Source: Phellopilus nigrolimitatus (lineage: Eukaryota > Basidiomycota > Agaricomycetes > Hymenochaetales > Hymenochaetaceae). Taken from it: DNA of 24,453 bases. Location: the NCBI GenBank assembly GCA_021029095.1, contig JAJOHG010000380.1:1-24453 (forward strand), read 5' to 3'. The position numbers were made by a program, and so were the translations under genes. The notes beneath the pieces were generated by a model. It was not told the origin of the DNA. It did not search any database and saw nothing but the letters and a program-made list of their open reading frames with translations. Of the stretch, positions 11,619-21,745 are shown piece by piece; within the stretch, counting starts at the first letter, position 1, and every line of letters begins with the position of its first letter.

Positions 11619-14600
11619 TCACGCATGACCAACGCCGCCCATGGGAACAGGCGGGGGTGGGCCAGCCTCGTACGGGTGCATGGGACCACTTGGTCCCTGC
11701 GGAGCCATCATCATTGGGTAGGGCATGGCGTGTTGCACTGTACTTATCGTGAACATCTTCGCACTGTATGCATCAAAAGGCATCATACGTTGTGGGCTAT
11801 GGTAATATGGGTGTGCGTGTGCGGGTATAGGAGTAGGCGGCATGGACGGGCGAGGTCCACCGCTGTTTGGAGGCGGGTATGCGCCCGGCGGGGGCGGCGG
11901 AGGCATATATTGTTGCGGAGCTGTCGGAACAATTTGTCATTCCATGTTCAAAGCAAAAACATAAGACGGATTCGACATACGAGGCATCTGGCCCATAGGT
12001 GGGGGTGCATACATCGCTAGAAATACATATTAGGAGAAAAACAAGATAGGAAAATAATAATTGAACATACGCTGGCCATTGGGTGGAGGCATATTCGGCG
12101 GATAAGGCATGTGTTGCATATACGGGCCCGGAACGAAAGCGCCAGGCGGAACACCAGCCATTTGGGACATCATGGGCTGATGGGGCTAAAGTTAAGAGGT
12201 CAAGAAACGCAGGTCGATAAAAATGCGATCTCTTACTTGTCCAGGATAATATGGCGCATAAGCATAAACAGCGTATCCACGCGTCGCCGCGGCAGCCTGC
12301 GCTTGTGCAGCCGCGTCTTCGTCGTAGGAAGGGGGAGGCGGGGGAGGCGGTCCATGGGGCGCCATGTGTGGAGATGCCTGCGGAGGAGGTGCCGCTGACG
12401 GCGGTGGAGGGAACATTTGCATGTATCGCTTGCCGCTGTACGGCCAATTCGCACCTGAACGAAGTAAACGATAAAAGATAAAAGACAGAAAGACCATTCG
12501 CCGTACCTATCGACACAGCTTCGTTTATCTTTGCATGTTTGAAAGGATTAAAGTCATCCTTGACGTTGGCGGGAGGGCCCTTTTTTATTTGCGTGCCGAA
12601 GAAGGGGTTGGGAGTGGGGGGTGTGCTCGCGATCTGGATAACAAAACAAATTAGAAAGGTAATGCACTAACGAAGAAAGTAACGTTCGACGCTCACGCTT
12701 TCCGGCTTGGGCTTGGGGGAGACCGTTGACGCTTGCGGGCTTGATGACCCAGTCTTTACATAGCATTTGATCTTTTAAAATGCATGATTCGACGGTAAAT
12801 AATGTCTGACTTACGGGAGTGAACGCTGCAGCTTTGGGGTTTGGCCGGAAAGAGGATGCATTCGCATTTAGTCGTTGGACCGAAGTTGGGCTCAAAGGTT
12901 GCGAGGGAGCTGCGCTTGGAAGAGTCTTCCCGTCTCCCGATGTTTGTTTTTTCGCACCACGGAACGGCGGGATAGACTGGATGACCATGCTTATCCTTGG
13001 CATCGTCTTCGACGACTCCAGCTTTCCGTTTGACCCATTCGCTTTCGCAGACACACCTGATGCACTTGAACCCGCAATGCCACCAATTGCGGCGTTTGAG
13101 CTTTTGCTCGCAGGTATGCGCTCAGCAGATTTGAGTGCTGATACAGACGGCCCGGATGGTTTGCGTGGAGGATCATAAGATCGTTGCGCGGGCGAGCCAG
13201 CCGAAGGTTTTTGCTGCACAGGCGAATTAACAATGGAGGTAGAAACACCAATAGAGCGCGCCTTTGTGGACTGGGCGTCCTGCGTCGACTTTTCGCGAAT
13301 CTGGCGTTGTTTATCCTGGTCCTTGGCAAGAATAGAGACAAGATCCTCGGGGATGGGTTTATTCAGCTATACAACGGATCAATGAAGATTCCAATTAACC
13401 TCCAATGCCAGTATCAACAGCGGTTCGGATAAGTCGCACCTTGAAACTCTGACTGAATTTCACAAGTTCAGCAACGCGCTTATCCATTTCGTTCTTCACA
13501 AGCGCTTGCTTCTTCTGTGTTAATCGTTGCTTTTCGTTCGTAACAAAGTCACGGAACGCGGGCAATGCATCCGCAGGCTGCTGCTAAAAGACCAGATAGA
13601 TTGAGGTTTAAGATAGCAGGATTGTGACTGATAACACACTTTCACTGCGCCACTGCCTGCTGGGCTAGGCGTTGCTCGAGGCAGCACTTTCTCTGTCCCA
13701 TCGGGTGCATTTACAGATACTTTCGGAACAGGTACGTCAAGGATCTCTTGCTTGTCCACATCACCATCTTTAGATGTAGCTCCCGTAACCGGAGCACCAT
13801 TCGGGTTTGAACGACGTGCACCAGGTGGAACATAGGCATTTGCGCCTCGCACTACAGCACCATACCTGAAAGGAGATGGGTACAATTTACACAGCTGAGA
13901 AAAGGGGACGTACTTGTCCTCCTCGTTAACGCCGCTATCATCGACCGTCATACCACGTTCCTCGGCCACGTGAGGATTAGTTGTCGTAGTCTGCAAAATG
14001 AGACGACTTCGTATCAAACAGAAAGACCAGATACTCTGAAAACTCACCCCGGTAATTTCCGCTGCGATCTGCTCCGCTCGACGCTCGCGTTCCTTAAAAT
14101 CTTTCGCAGAGCGGTCGAGACGCGTCGTGTACTCATCCTCATCAAAGTGAGTGCGCACACCAAACAGACGCTCGTTTGCCGCAAATTGGTCCCACTGGCC
14201 CGGGGAAGTCGACGAGCCAGCCCCGAACGTTAAGTCATCGCCGCGCGGGAGTTCAAAAGCACCAGCGCCAGCTGCGGTCTCAGCTGCATCTGGTTGCCAC
14301 GCCTGCAGTTCGCGCTCACGCTTCTGCGGCGTAGTGCGCGAAATTTCGTTATCGGTTCGAAAAGCTATGCGTAAAGGAGATGAGTATGAAAAAGTTCAAA
14401 AATACGCAGACGCAGAAGTTGGATATCAAGCCGTGCTTGGCAGACGAAAGCAAAATATGTTCCCAGCAAAGCCGCCTTTCCGCATCCAATGACATTACTA
14501 GCCTATCTCCATCTTACTTGCAGCAAAGCAAACCGATGCCGCAAAGACTTAGCTTTTTCCCCCAGAAATCCAACCAAGCCCGTGAAGTATTGCGGCTCAA

Positions 14601-15469
14601 TAAATTTTCATTTCACCCCCAACTTTGCCAATCCACAACTCCATAACATAGAATCCAAACACTCACAGTCGTTAACCTTAGACATTGTGCCAGAGCCTGC
14701 GGGACCAGGCGAGAACGACAGCACGTTGGAAGCCGGGATCTTAATGCTCTCTTTCGGAGGTGCACTGGGTGTCGAAAGGTCTTTGGCGTTCTTGAGAGTG
14801 AGGCCTGCACAGAATTCGCAAACATATCGAAAGCAGTTCAAAGAATATTACAGATAAGCCAAACATGCATAGGATTACCGTCAGAAACCTGATACGAAGG
14901 CCACATACGATTAAGCAGTACGTACTAGCGTCATCGGAAGCAGACGGGGAGACGAAGGTAAGAATGCCTTCATAACGGGTGTTCGTGCGAAGCGATACCG
15001 TTATAGTTTGATTCTTCAGGTGCGCAAAGGAGAAGAATGAAAAGTCAATCGCCGAAAGCAACGGAACGAAATAGGTTTAGAATTGAGCAATCAAGGAGGA
15101 GAAATAAGGAGTAAGACTGACAATGCTTCCTGCTAGACCCGCTAACAACTGCTGCTTATCCTCAGCGGAACCCCATGCGTTCGGCGGGTTCTTGCCATTA
15201 GCCGGACCGTTGAGAGGGGGAAAACCGTTGGCTGGCCCGCGTGCTCCTCCTGTCGGATTTGGGTTGAAAGGAGGTATGGGAGCCGGAGAGGCACGGTTTG
15301 ACCATGCGGGTACTCGCCTGCCGACAACGATATGCGATTAGGAAGCCAGCGCACACAGAGCGAATTATTTGAGCCACACAGCGACTCACCGCACGGGAGT
15401 TGGGCTATGCGGGTTCGCGTCAGGGCCTTTCTTGAGAGGAGGACCCTTGGGGGTCCGAACGGATGCCAT
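11619..15469 (-). CDS. PBP1: Pbp1/ataxin-2 homologue (Lsm-LsmAD-PAM2 protein)
   Basis: Ataxin-2 proteins bind RNA and poly(A)-binding protein in P-bodies and stress granules, and affect poly(A) length and TORC1. Fifteen exons are inferred, with introns at 15318-15389, 15014-15121, 14805-14925, 14365-14666, 13991-14047, 13866-13913, 13584-13639, 13367-13439, 12754-12814, 12634-12696, 12455-12506, 12186-12236, 12017-12070 and 11921-11980. The product has 890 residues. Order: basic Pro-rich N-terminus MASVRTPKGPPLKKGP; Lsm domain (about 84-165; TVSLRTNTRYEGILTFVSP); FRTDNEIS; LsmAD domain (about 195-275; NERLFGVRTHFDEDEYTTRL); YGAVVRGANAYVPPGARR; FRDFVTNEKQRLTQKKQAL; PAM2-like motif LNANASSFRP (588-597); NPFFGT and VKDDFNPFKH; and a long Pro/Met/Tyr-rich tail. 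All junctions preserve frame. A last intron near the C-terminus cannot be excluded. Confidence 0.93.
14365..14666 (-). other. Unusually long (302-nt) intron of the Pbp1 homologue
   Basis: The donor GTGAGT and acceptor GCATAG join VND to FRTDNEIS, creating a Ser codon across the junction. All other introns in the window are 44-131 nt. I found no clear snoRNA boxes or protein-coding exon within it. Confidence 0.7.
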
Positions 15470-15485
15470 GTCAAGTCAACTTGAC
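15470..15485 (-). promoter_or_regulatory. Potential 5'-leader hairpin directly abutting the PBP1 start codon
   Basis: In the mRNA sense the leader ends GUCAAG-UUGA-CUUGAC immediately before AUG: a perfect 6-bp stem with a 4-nt loop. Further upstream (to about 15560) the sense strand is pyrimidine-rich, as is common in fungal promoters and leaders. A small hairpin at the start codon could slow initiation; its stability is modest. Confidence 0.45.
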
Positions 15486-18161
15486 GAGTGCAGAGCTAGG
15501 TTGAATAGAAAGAAGAGGAAGGGACAGAAGATAATGGTAGAAGAATGGGAGAGTCGGAAAAGTCGCGACTTGAAAGCAGGACACGCGTAGATATACGCCA
15601 ATAGTCCGTGCAGATGCAGCGCGCTGCGCTCGTCGTCGAGTCGGGCGTCGAGCGTCAAGCGAAAGCGCTGGATATGGAAGTAGAAGTGAGAACTGAAATA
15701 TAGTCTGGTCAGGCAGGTTGCGCGAAAACGAAGTTCGTGGCAAAGACCAGAGTTGATGAGGACGTGGGAGGGAAAGTTAGTCCTTGCTCCCTGGCAGCGG
15801 CGGCGGCGAGGGCGAGAGCGGCAGCGGCGGCGTTGTGGACGACGACAACGACGGGGGTACAGTGTAACACTTGAGGGCGTGATGGCCCCCGGGAACTCAG
15901 GAAGCCTCTCAGCCACAAACAAGCGCAAGCAGCCTTCTGATACCGCTGAATCACAGCTATTTTCCTTTTCCACGTCTTGATCATTTTTATATTTGTATTT
16001 AAATGCTATGAGCAGCAGAGACATCTATCCCACAATCCCAAACAGCATTCTATCCAGCAACATAATTTTTTTTCTTGCGCACAGATATTGTGGAAGTGGA
16101 CTGACTGACCACCGACCGGCTCGTGTTCGAAGCCGCAGTGGGAGAAATTTCAGAAGCGGGTCCAACCGAAACCTCAATCAGTGTCGCTATCTCAGTGGAC
16201 CCGTTTGACTGAAACCTCGCCGTAAGGCTCAGGCCTAAGCACTTACATACGAGGACATAAGGAACCTCCTTATTTTTTTCGGTGCTATCGCGCAGACCTA
16301 GTCGAGCTTCGAAGTACAAACCTCAGCAAATGCGCAAGCACGCATTCGATGATGCAATATGGCAAACACGATGTTGAAGCCCGGCAGCTTCATTTGCGTG
16401 CTCTCTAACCTTTTGGATTCCGTTATTCGAGGTATGCAGGGAAGTGCCAAACCTGGTACGGAAGCTGAGCACCATTACACAACGTGTTAGAAGGGAAGCA
16501 TGATACTAGTACCATACTCTGAAAAATCGTCATCCCAAGCCATCTCTATCGAACTGCTCGCCGACATCTCTGTCGGGGGTTTAAACCTTACCTGACCCGA
16601 GTCGGAGAAAATCAACGAAGAGAAATTAATTGATCAACAAGAGCTATGGAACTAGCATAACCATAACTTATGCATTGAGTCCGAGGTCGTTTCAAGTAAT
16701 TTGATTGCAGGTAGCAGGCCAATTCCCACGAAAGCAAAGAAAAAAAGTTGAAATAAGTATGTAGTGGCAACTCACTAACACGGGTAGTCACCGTCAAAAT
16801 AAGGACTAACGCGGCTATCCAGACATTCTGAATAGAGTTTGCTGCGAGGCCTTGCCGTTTCATACGAACAAGAGAAGGCCAGCATTGTGGCGGGGGAGAT
16901 GGGGAAGTCTGGAAAGCTGGTCAAGTCCCCTTTAGGATTCGTGATATAGCATAGGCCGACGTGAGAATAGCGAAGGATCAAGGTTGCAGCGCTGTCACCA
17001 AGGTACACAAAGTCCCTTCCATACTATCCAGCAAGCCTAGACCATCATCGAAGACGCCCCGGCAGGAGTTTTAGGTGTCGGAAATCAATATTGTCAGTAA
17101 TCAAGTATTCTTGAGTTCCGTACTTGCCCCCTCAGGTGGGCGGGGAACGATTTGTAGGGATCTGGGTTTCAAAACGTACCTGTGCATGACTAGTATTCAT
17201 AATCCGTGGACGTCGGTAACCGCACTGATACACAGTGCAAGCTAGTTCATCTCCAGCGTAAAATGATAATGAGCTGTGTATTCTACTGCCACTAGTCCCA
17301 TAAATTTCGGCGACGGCTAGGGTGGCAGTCTCCCGACAGTGAACAGCTCCGAAGCATTCCTGCTATGCGATTAATCGTGTAAACGATACAAGCCAGCGCC
17401 AGCGCTCGGTTCGCACAAACAGGGTACCAGACCAACAGATCGTTAAAAATACACTGAAACCGAACCTCAAGACTGTGTAAGTCGGCAGAAGCATCTAGGA
17501 TAGATTGACTTCAGGATGTGACGTTCTGCAGCAATTTGTACTCAACAAAGTCGAGAGTGTGCTCGCATTTTAAAAAGCACGCAGACAAGTCCCAGTCAAT
17601 GGCAGGAAGAAAGGTGAGAGCAAGAGGGAAAGAGGTTGACGAGCATCTTAGTATGTGGTCCGGAGATATCCGTAGGCAAGTTGCAGCCGGATTGGCCGCG
17701 GAAGGGTCATGCTCTACTTCTCATCCTTCACCCGTGACCACCGCGCGTCTGCGTCGCATCGGAATGACAGCGAATGACCTCCCAAGCCAAACTCTTATAT
17801 TGACTCAATTCAAAGCGCGCATGTCGCTGAACGTGATTGCGAACAGGCTTTAGTATCCCGTCATACCCGACTCTGCTTTCAGAATCATTCTTCGCCTCAG
17901 CATTTCTAAGTCCGTATTCAAAACGAAGGCACACTGCGGCTGGCACGAGACCTAACTGAACCTTACAATGCAATTCTTGTCGGCAGCCAATCATTATCTA
18001 CCCTGACTACGCCCGATTTCGCGTATGGTATTCGTTCTGAGAACGGCGGATACTTTAGGCGCTTCTGTATTCAATGAATGCGGGGAATCGATTGTCTGTA
18101 TACGGTCCGCGCGGGGTAAATTTTTCCGTTGAGACGCATGAGATTCCCAAGTTCGAAGCAG

Positions 18162-18168
18162 TATAAAT
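18162..18168 (+). promoter_or_regulatory. TATA-like element (TATAAAT) upstream of the aquaporin gene
   Basis: TATAAAT lies 106-112 bp ahead of the chosen ATG at 18274. A CCAAT motif at 17987-17991 is further upstream. Spacing suits a short leader; function is inferred. Confidence 0.4.
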
Positions 18169-18273
18169 CTAGAGTCGTGACGGGACCTGGAAGCCGCGAG
18201 CATTTATCTGGACGCCCTGGGGCCCCACCCCCTACATATACTCCACTCCAGGTTGCCGGAGCACTCGCTCAGA

Positions 18274-19761
18274 ATGAACGCAGAACGCCCACAATTCATC
18301 CACATCGCCGACGTCGTGCCTCGCCCCGCGTTCTTGCGGGCATGGGAGCGACAAAGGCACACCCGTGTTCATTGGTTTGTCGAGTGCGTAGCGGAGTTTG
18401 TGAGTTCTATTTTATGTTGTGTATCACCACGACGTCGCTCACAAATTGCCTTCGCTATACAGATGGGAGTATTTTTCTACACCTATGCGGGTAATTCTTG
18501 TCCGCTGTATCTGGAGGAAAGCTTTTGTTTAAACACGCTTCAATAGGTACCGGCTCAACGGCTTCGATGGTAATTGGCAACCTTACTGGTCAGCCGAGTT
18601 TAGGATGCGAGTTATCTCCAGAGAATTTTTGTAGAGTTATTCTATACTGATATTCGACTCTACTCAAGCCCTTCTCCAAATTGGTTTTGCGTACGCGGTG
18701 GGCGTAGTACTTGCTCTCACCATCTGTGCCCCGACGTCTGGCGGACACTTCAACCCATGTGTAACTATTGCGTTCGCACTCTTCAAGGGGTTTTCTTGGA
18801 AGAAGGTTCCGAGGTAATTTTCGCAAATTCAGATTTTTTGTTTCTTCTCCCAACTCCAAGTGCGCAGGTTTATTATCGCGCAGATTCTCGGCGCGTATGT
18901 CGCTTGTTTGATTATATATTTGCAGTGGAAAGGGAATATCACGGTAACTATGAGCCTTGCTACTGTATTCGATAGTTAAACTTAAGCGTTACTTACAGGT
19001 AGTTGAAGAGGCACTCGCAGCGGCAGGCAAGCTGGACGCAATTAATTTTACTCCTAATGGTCCAGCTGGGATCTTCGGACTGTATACCACCACTGGTGCG
19101 AATTTAGGCTTTGTACTTGCGAACGAGTTTTTCGTCGTAAGCCGCTCAGACTATTCAAGGTGTTTCAAGGGTTGATGGTGTTTCACCTCCATAGGACTTT
19201 GTCCTCGGAATCACGATTTGGGCATGCGTTGATCCATCTAACTTCTTCTGTCCACCGGTCGCCATACCTTACACGATCGGTACGAGAATTGTAACCGAGA
19301 GCCTTAATGTTTCGTCACTAAACTCGGTCTTATTCTGAAGGCCTCGCCTATGCCACTGCGATTTGGGGGTTTGCGCCAAACGGGCTCGCTGCAAACTCCG
19401 CGCGCGACATCGGCGGGCGGCTGATGGCGATGACGATCTGGGGAAGGGCGGCCAGCGGTGGCCGCTACGCGGCACTCGCCGCGCTGACGAATATTCTCGC
19501 GACGGTCGCCGCCGCGGTATTTTATGAGATATTCTTCACCGACTCAAGCCGGGGTACGTGCTGGCTTGTTGTGTTGAAGATTGGACTATTGCTGAGAACC
19601 CCTGCCTACTCTTCTCCTACGCAGTTCTCCCGCCGGCCCGAAGAGACTTTTTGTATGGTCATAAGGCACACGCAGAGCATCTTGAGAACCTTCACAGTCC
19701 AGATGCTTTCATTTCCAACTCCAGCTTACACGAGAAGGTAGGGATCGAGGAGCATGCTTGA
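18274..19761 (+). CDS. Aquaglyceroporin (MIP family) with NPC and NSA pore motifs
   Basis: Six-helix membrane channels of this family conduct water, glycerol or other small solutes. Nine exons, 18274-18399, 18463-18490, 18547-18606, 18669-18813, 18868-18943, 18999-19136, 19195-19279, 19341-19553 and 19625-19761, give 335 residues. The N-terminus is soluble and basic (MNAERPQFIHIADVV), then VECVAEFMGVFFYTYAG enters helix 1. The first half-helix reads SGGHFNPCVTIAFALFKGF, with NPC at 100-102 in place of NPA. The second reads NGLAANSARDIGGRL, with NSA at 238-240 followed by the expected Arg-Asp. The extracellular loop is long (EEALAAAGKLDAINF) and the cytosolic tail is polar (HKAHAEHLENLHSP). 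Intron 3 (18607-18668) needs a GC donor to restore SLGSLLQIGFAYAVG. Substrate cannot be told from sequence alone. Confidence 0.93.
18607..18668 (+). other. GC-AG intron 3 of the aquaporin gene
   Basis: The 62-nt intron starts GCGAGT and ends TCAAG. It joins GQPSLG to SLLQIGFAYA in phase 1. The nearby GT at 18611 gives a frame that destroys helix 2. The exon bases before the donor are AT rather than the usual AG, so the site is weak on paper. Confidence 0.7.
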
Positions 19762-20434
19762 ATTTAGGGAACAATTGAATAATAGGGTATGGCAGTGAGT
19801 GCGTCTCTTGCGGATGCTAGGTTATGATAAATATCGAGTAGTGTATTTTATGGTAATGCATGTATGTTTAACGCAATGAATTCGGTTGTCAAAATACGGT
19901 GGTCGCAGTTCTGCTACAGTTATCCACAATTCTGCATCTCAATTACTCTAATAAATCTCAGTTTTTTTCATCACGGCCAAGAGTTCAAGAGTTTGAATGG
20001 TGCCGACTCCGATTCTGATAGTAGATTAACAAGATGTTCAGCAGTATACATTCGATCCACGCGTTGATCCGGGCAATGACGAACGCCGATCATGTCCAAC
20101 AACTTCAGACGGAAGTATAATCGTCACTTTTTCTCAAAAATTCTCAAGCGTATGTTAGAGAAACTTCATAATTCTAATGAGCTTCGTGAAGCCACTCTGA
20201 AGTCGTGACTCTTTTTTTCTGGAGCAGAGAACAAACAAAGCCAATAAGATTTCGAGGAATGTCGCGAGCGTGAGAAAATCAAATGAAGCTGACATGTGAT
20301 TACTGATCACATCGGGCTGCCTTCGGCTCTGCACCTGAGCTGGCATAATTCTGTTCTCTCTGCTTGCTGACTATCTCTCGCATTGGCAATCCCTCTCTCT
20401 CGCGAGCAAATTCTGTTCCACTCTTCCAGCTCTC
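19762..20434. other. Intergenic region between the aquaporin and the four-helix protein gene
   Basis: This 673-bp AT-rich interval should hold the aquaporin 3' UTR and the promoter of the next gene. The only structured element I see is a 7-bp inverted repeat at 20294-20312. No coding exon is supported. Confidence 0.55.
20294..20312. repeat. 7-bp perfect inverted repeat with 5-nt spacer
   Basis: ATGTGAT, spacer TACTG, ATCACAT. It lies 123-141 bp upstream of the ATG at 20435, a reasonable place for a dimeric regulator site. A chance palindrome of this size is also plausible. Confidence 0.45.
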
Positions 20435-21324
20435 ATGTCAAGTCCAAGCTCAACGCGTTCAGCGCCATCAAGCTCGCGAACCGGAAACCTTTCTTCGGGG
20501 CACGTCGCATTCGTGCGCCTCTCGCGGCACACCCTCAAGCAGCTCAAATTTGTACTGCCTGGTGGGCTCGTAACGTACCTTCTCGGTACCGTCGCGCGGT
20601 TCTGGCAGCTGGTTGAGGAGGAGAATGGATGGGCGCGGTGAGCAATGCTTCAGTGTCTATCTATCGCCGTTGACTGAAAGAAATTGTAGGTTATACGCCC
20701 GAACATCTTTGGCTTGTGGTCTTCTGACAATTGGCCTTTTCCTCTATATCCTTCTCGTTCCGTGGCTTAAGGGGACGCAGCCAAATGTACGTGAAAGCGA
20801 ATTCGTTTCCTAGATAAATAGGTTACTGTATTGCGGGACAGGCTGTTGTTCTCCATGTTTCTATATAGACTATATATTTGTTTTGGGAGGTTACTGATTG
20901 GCTGTTGATTTCTCCAGTATTCACAATGGCGACAATCCGGGGAGCTGTCTTTCGTTGTTCCGGTAAGTCCACAAGACATTATCATGTCACGTTTTGTGCG
21001 TTCGTCACGACTAACAAATGTACTCGACACATGTCACCGTTCGTCCTTGTCTTTGCTTTTTTTTTAAATTACAGGTTCTGACGGCACTCATGGTCCTCGG
21101 ATGGCCTCTTCTGTCTTTCACGCTAAGTCACTGGACCGATCTCGGGCTTCTGAAAGGCGTGGTAGCATGTACGTCTCCTCCCCTTCTACAGCGCAAGCCG
21201 CTTCGCGCTAACTGACTTATTCAAAATGTATCCTGTGAAATGCGTGTCCACAGCTTCCGGCATGTACGCACTAATATTTGGGCTCATTGGGCTCGTACCC
21301 GCCCCGATGATGAGAAGGCATTGA
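20435..21324 (+). CDS. Unknown small membrane protein with four predicted helices
   Basis: I do not recognise the family. Five exons, 20435-20637, 20690-20786, 20918-20962, 21075-21168 and 21254-21324, give 169 residues with all phases matching. The N-terminus is Ser-rich (MSSPSSTRSAPSSSRTG). Four hydrophobic stretches follow: LKFVLPGGLVTYLLGTVARF, SLACGLLTIGLFLYILLVPW, VLTALMVLGWPLLSFTL and MYALIFGLIGLVPAP. Loops carry QLVEEENGWAR and YSQWRQSGELSFVVP. The tail ends MMRRH, with basic residues that suggest a cytosolic C-terminus. Introns 2 (131 nt) and 3 (112 nt) are longer than the window norm. The consistent frames and hydrophobic spacing argue for a real gene. It faces the Q-rich gene convergently. 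Confidence 0.8.
20821..20917 (+). repeat. Imperfect duplication inside intron 2 of the four-helix gene
   Basis: GGTTACTG followed by GGCTGTTG and a TTCTCCA stretch occurs twice, at 20821-20855 and 20889-20916. The second copy ends in the acceptor used (TTTCTCCAG). The first ends CCATG and so lacks AG. The duplication explains the unusual intron length of 131 nt. Confidence 0.65.
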
Positions 21325-21745
21325 GCTAATGATAGTACGCATATGGGCAGCGCTGGTACGCATCGTCTCGCTTTGGACTTAAACCGTAGACTCTCTACAA
21401 TCTCGTGTATATGATTCATCAGGATTTTTTTTTGTCCGCTTTCTGCTCTGCTCTTTTCCCCTCCTGCTATGAGCATGCAATGTAATACCGATGTATACCA
21501 AGGTCTTAAATAATTAGGAAGCCCTCTGATTTTTTTTGTCGATGCCGAGTGAAGAAGGTAAGTATACATGATGATATAGTCGCGTAGATTGCCTTGTTTG
21601 AGTACAACAAAAAGTCCTAAAGCAATGAATTGCGAGTGAAATAGTAACTAAGGATAGGAGGTCGTCACAGTAAATGATAGCGAAGAAGAAAGGTCGTGGA
21701 TTGCGGAGGAGGCCGTTACCGACGAGGCACTGCGTGGGCGGCGTT
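21325..21745. other. Convergent intergenic region, four-helix gene and Q-rich gene
   Basis: This 421-bp interval lies between two stop codons facing each other and should be 3' UTR sequence. It contains T-runs near 21425 and 21531. No coding, RNA or repeat feature is supported. Confidence 0.55.

Larger units (their letters stand above)
15470..18273. other. 2.8-kb gene-poor region (PBP1 upstream and aquaporin upstream)
   Basis: The left 500 bp is the PBP1 leader/promoter and includes a GC-rich GGC-repeat tract near 15795-15831. From about 15990 to 18150 there are only short frames with no motif I recognise. A minus-strand frame at 16612-16863 has one hydrophobic stretch (NVWIAALVLILTV), and a mini-frame begins MSASSSIEMAW near 16566. 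No consistent set of splice sites links them. A small hairpin CCGACA-TCTC-TGTCGG lies at 16561-16576. The right end holds CCAAT (17987-17991) and a TATA-like element before the aquaporin gene. It may hold a decayed gene or noncoding transcript, but I cannot show one. Confidence 0.5.

Noticed and set aside
15753..15980. Arg-rich plus-strand frame antisense to the PBP1 leader
   Set aside because: The composition follows from a GGC/GCG-rich tract, not from a protein-like pattern.
16118..16135. GTTCGAA-containing segment resembling a tRNA T-loop
   Set aside because: No acceptor or anticodon stem could be paired around it. A similar GTTCGAA near 18151 fails in the same way.
16050..16319. Ser/Thr-rich minus-strand frame
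   Set aside because: It has no upstream exon that joins in phase and no recognisable motif. Kept only as part of the gene-poor region.
17599..17853. Plus-strand frame beginning MAGRKVRARGKEVDEHL
   Set aside because: No family recognised and no supporting exons. Its length is within chance for this composition.
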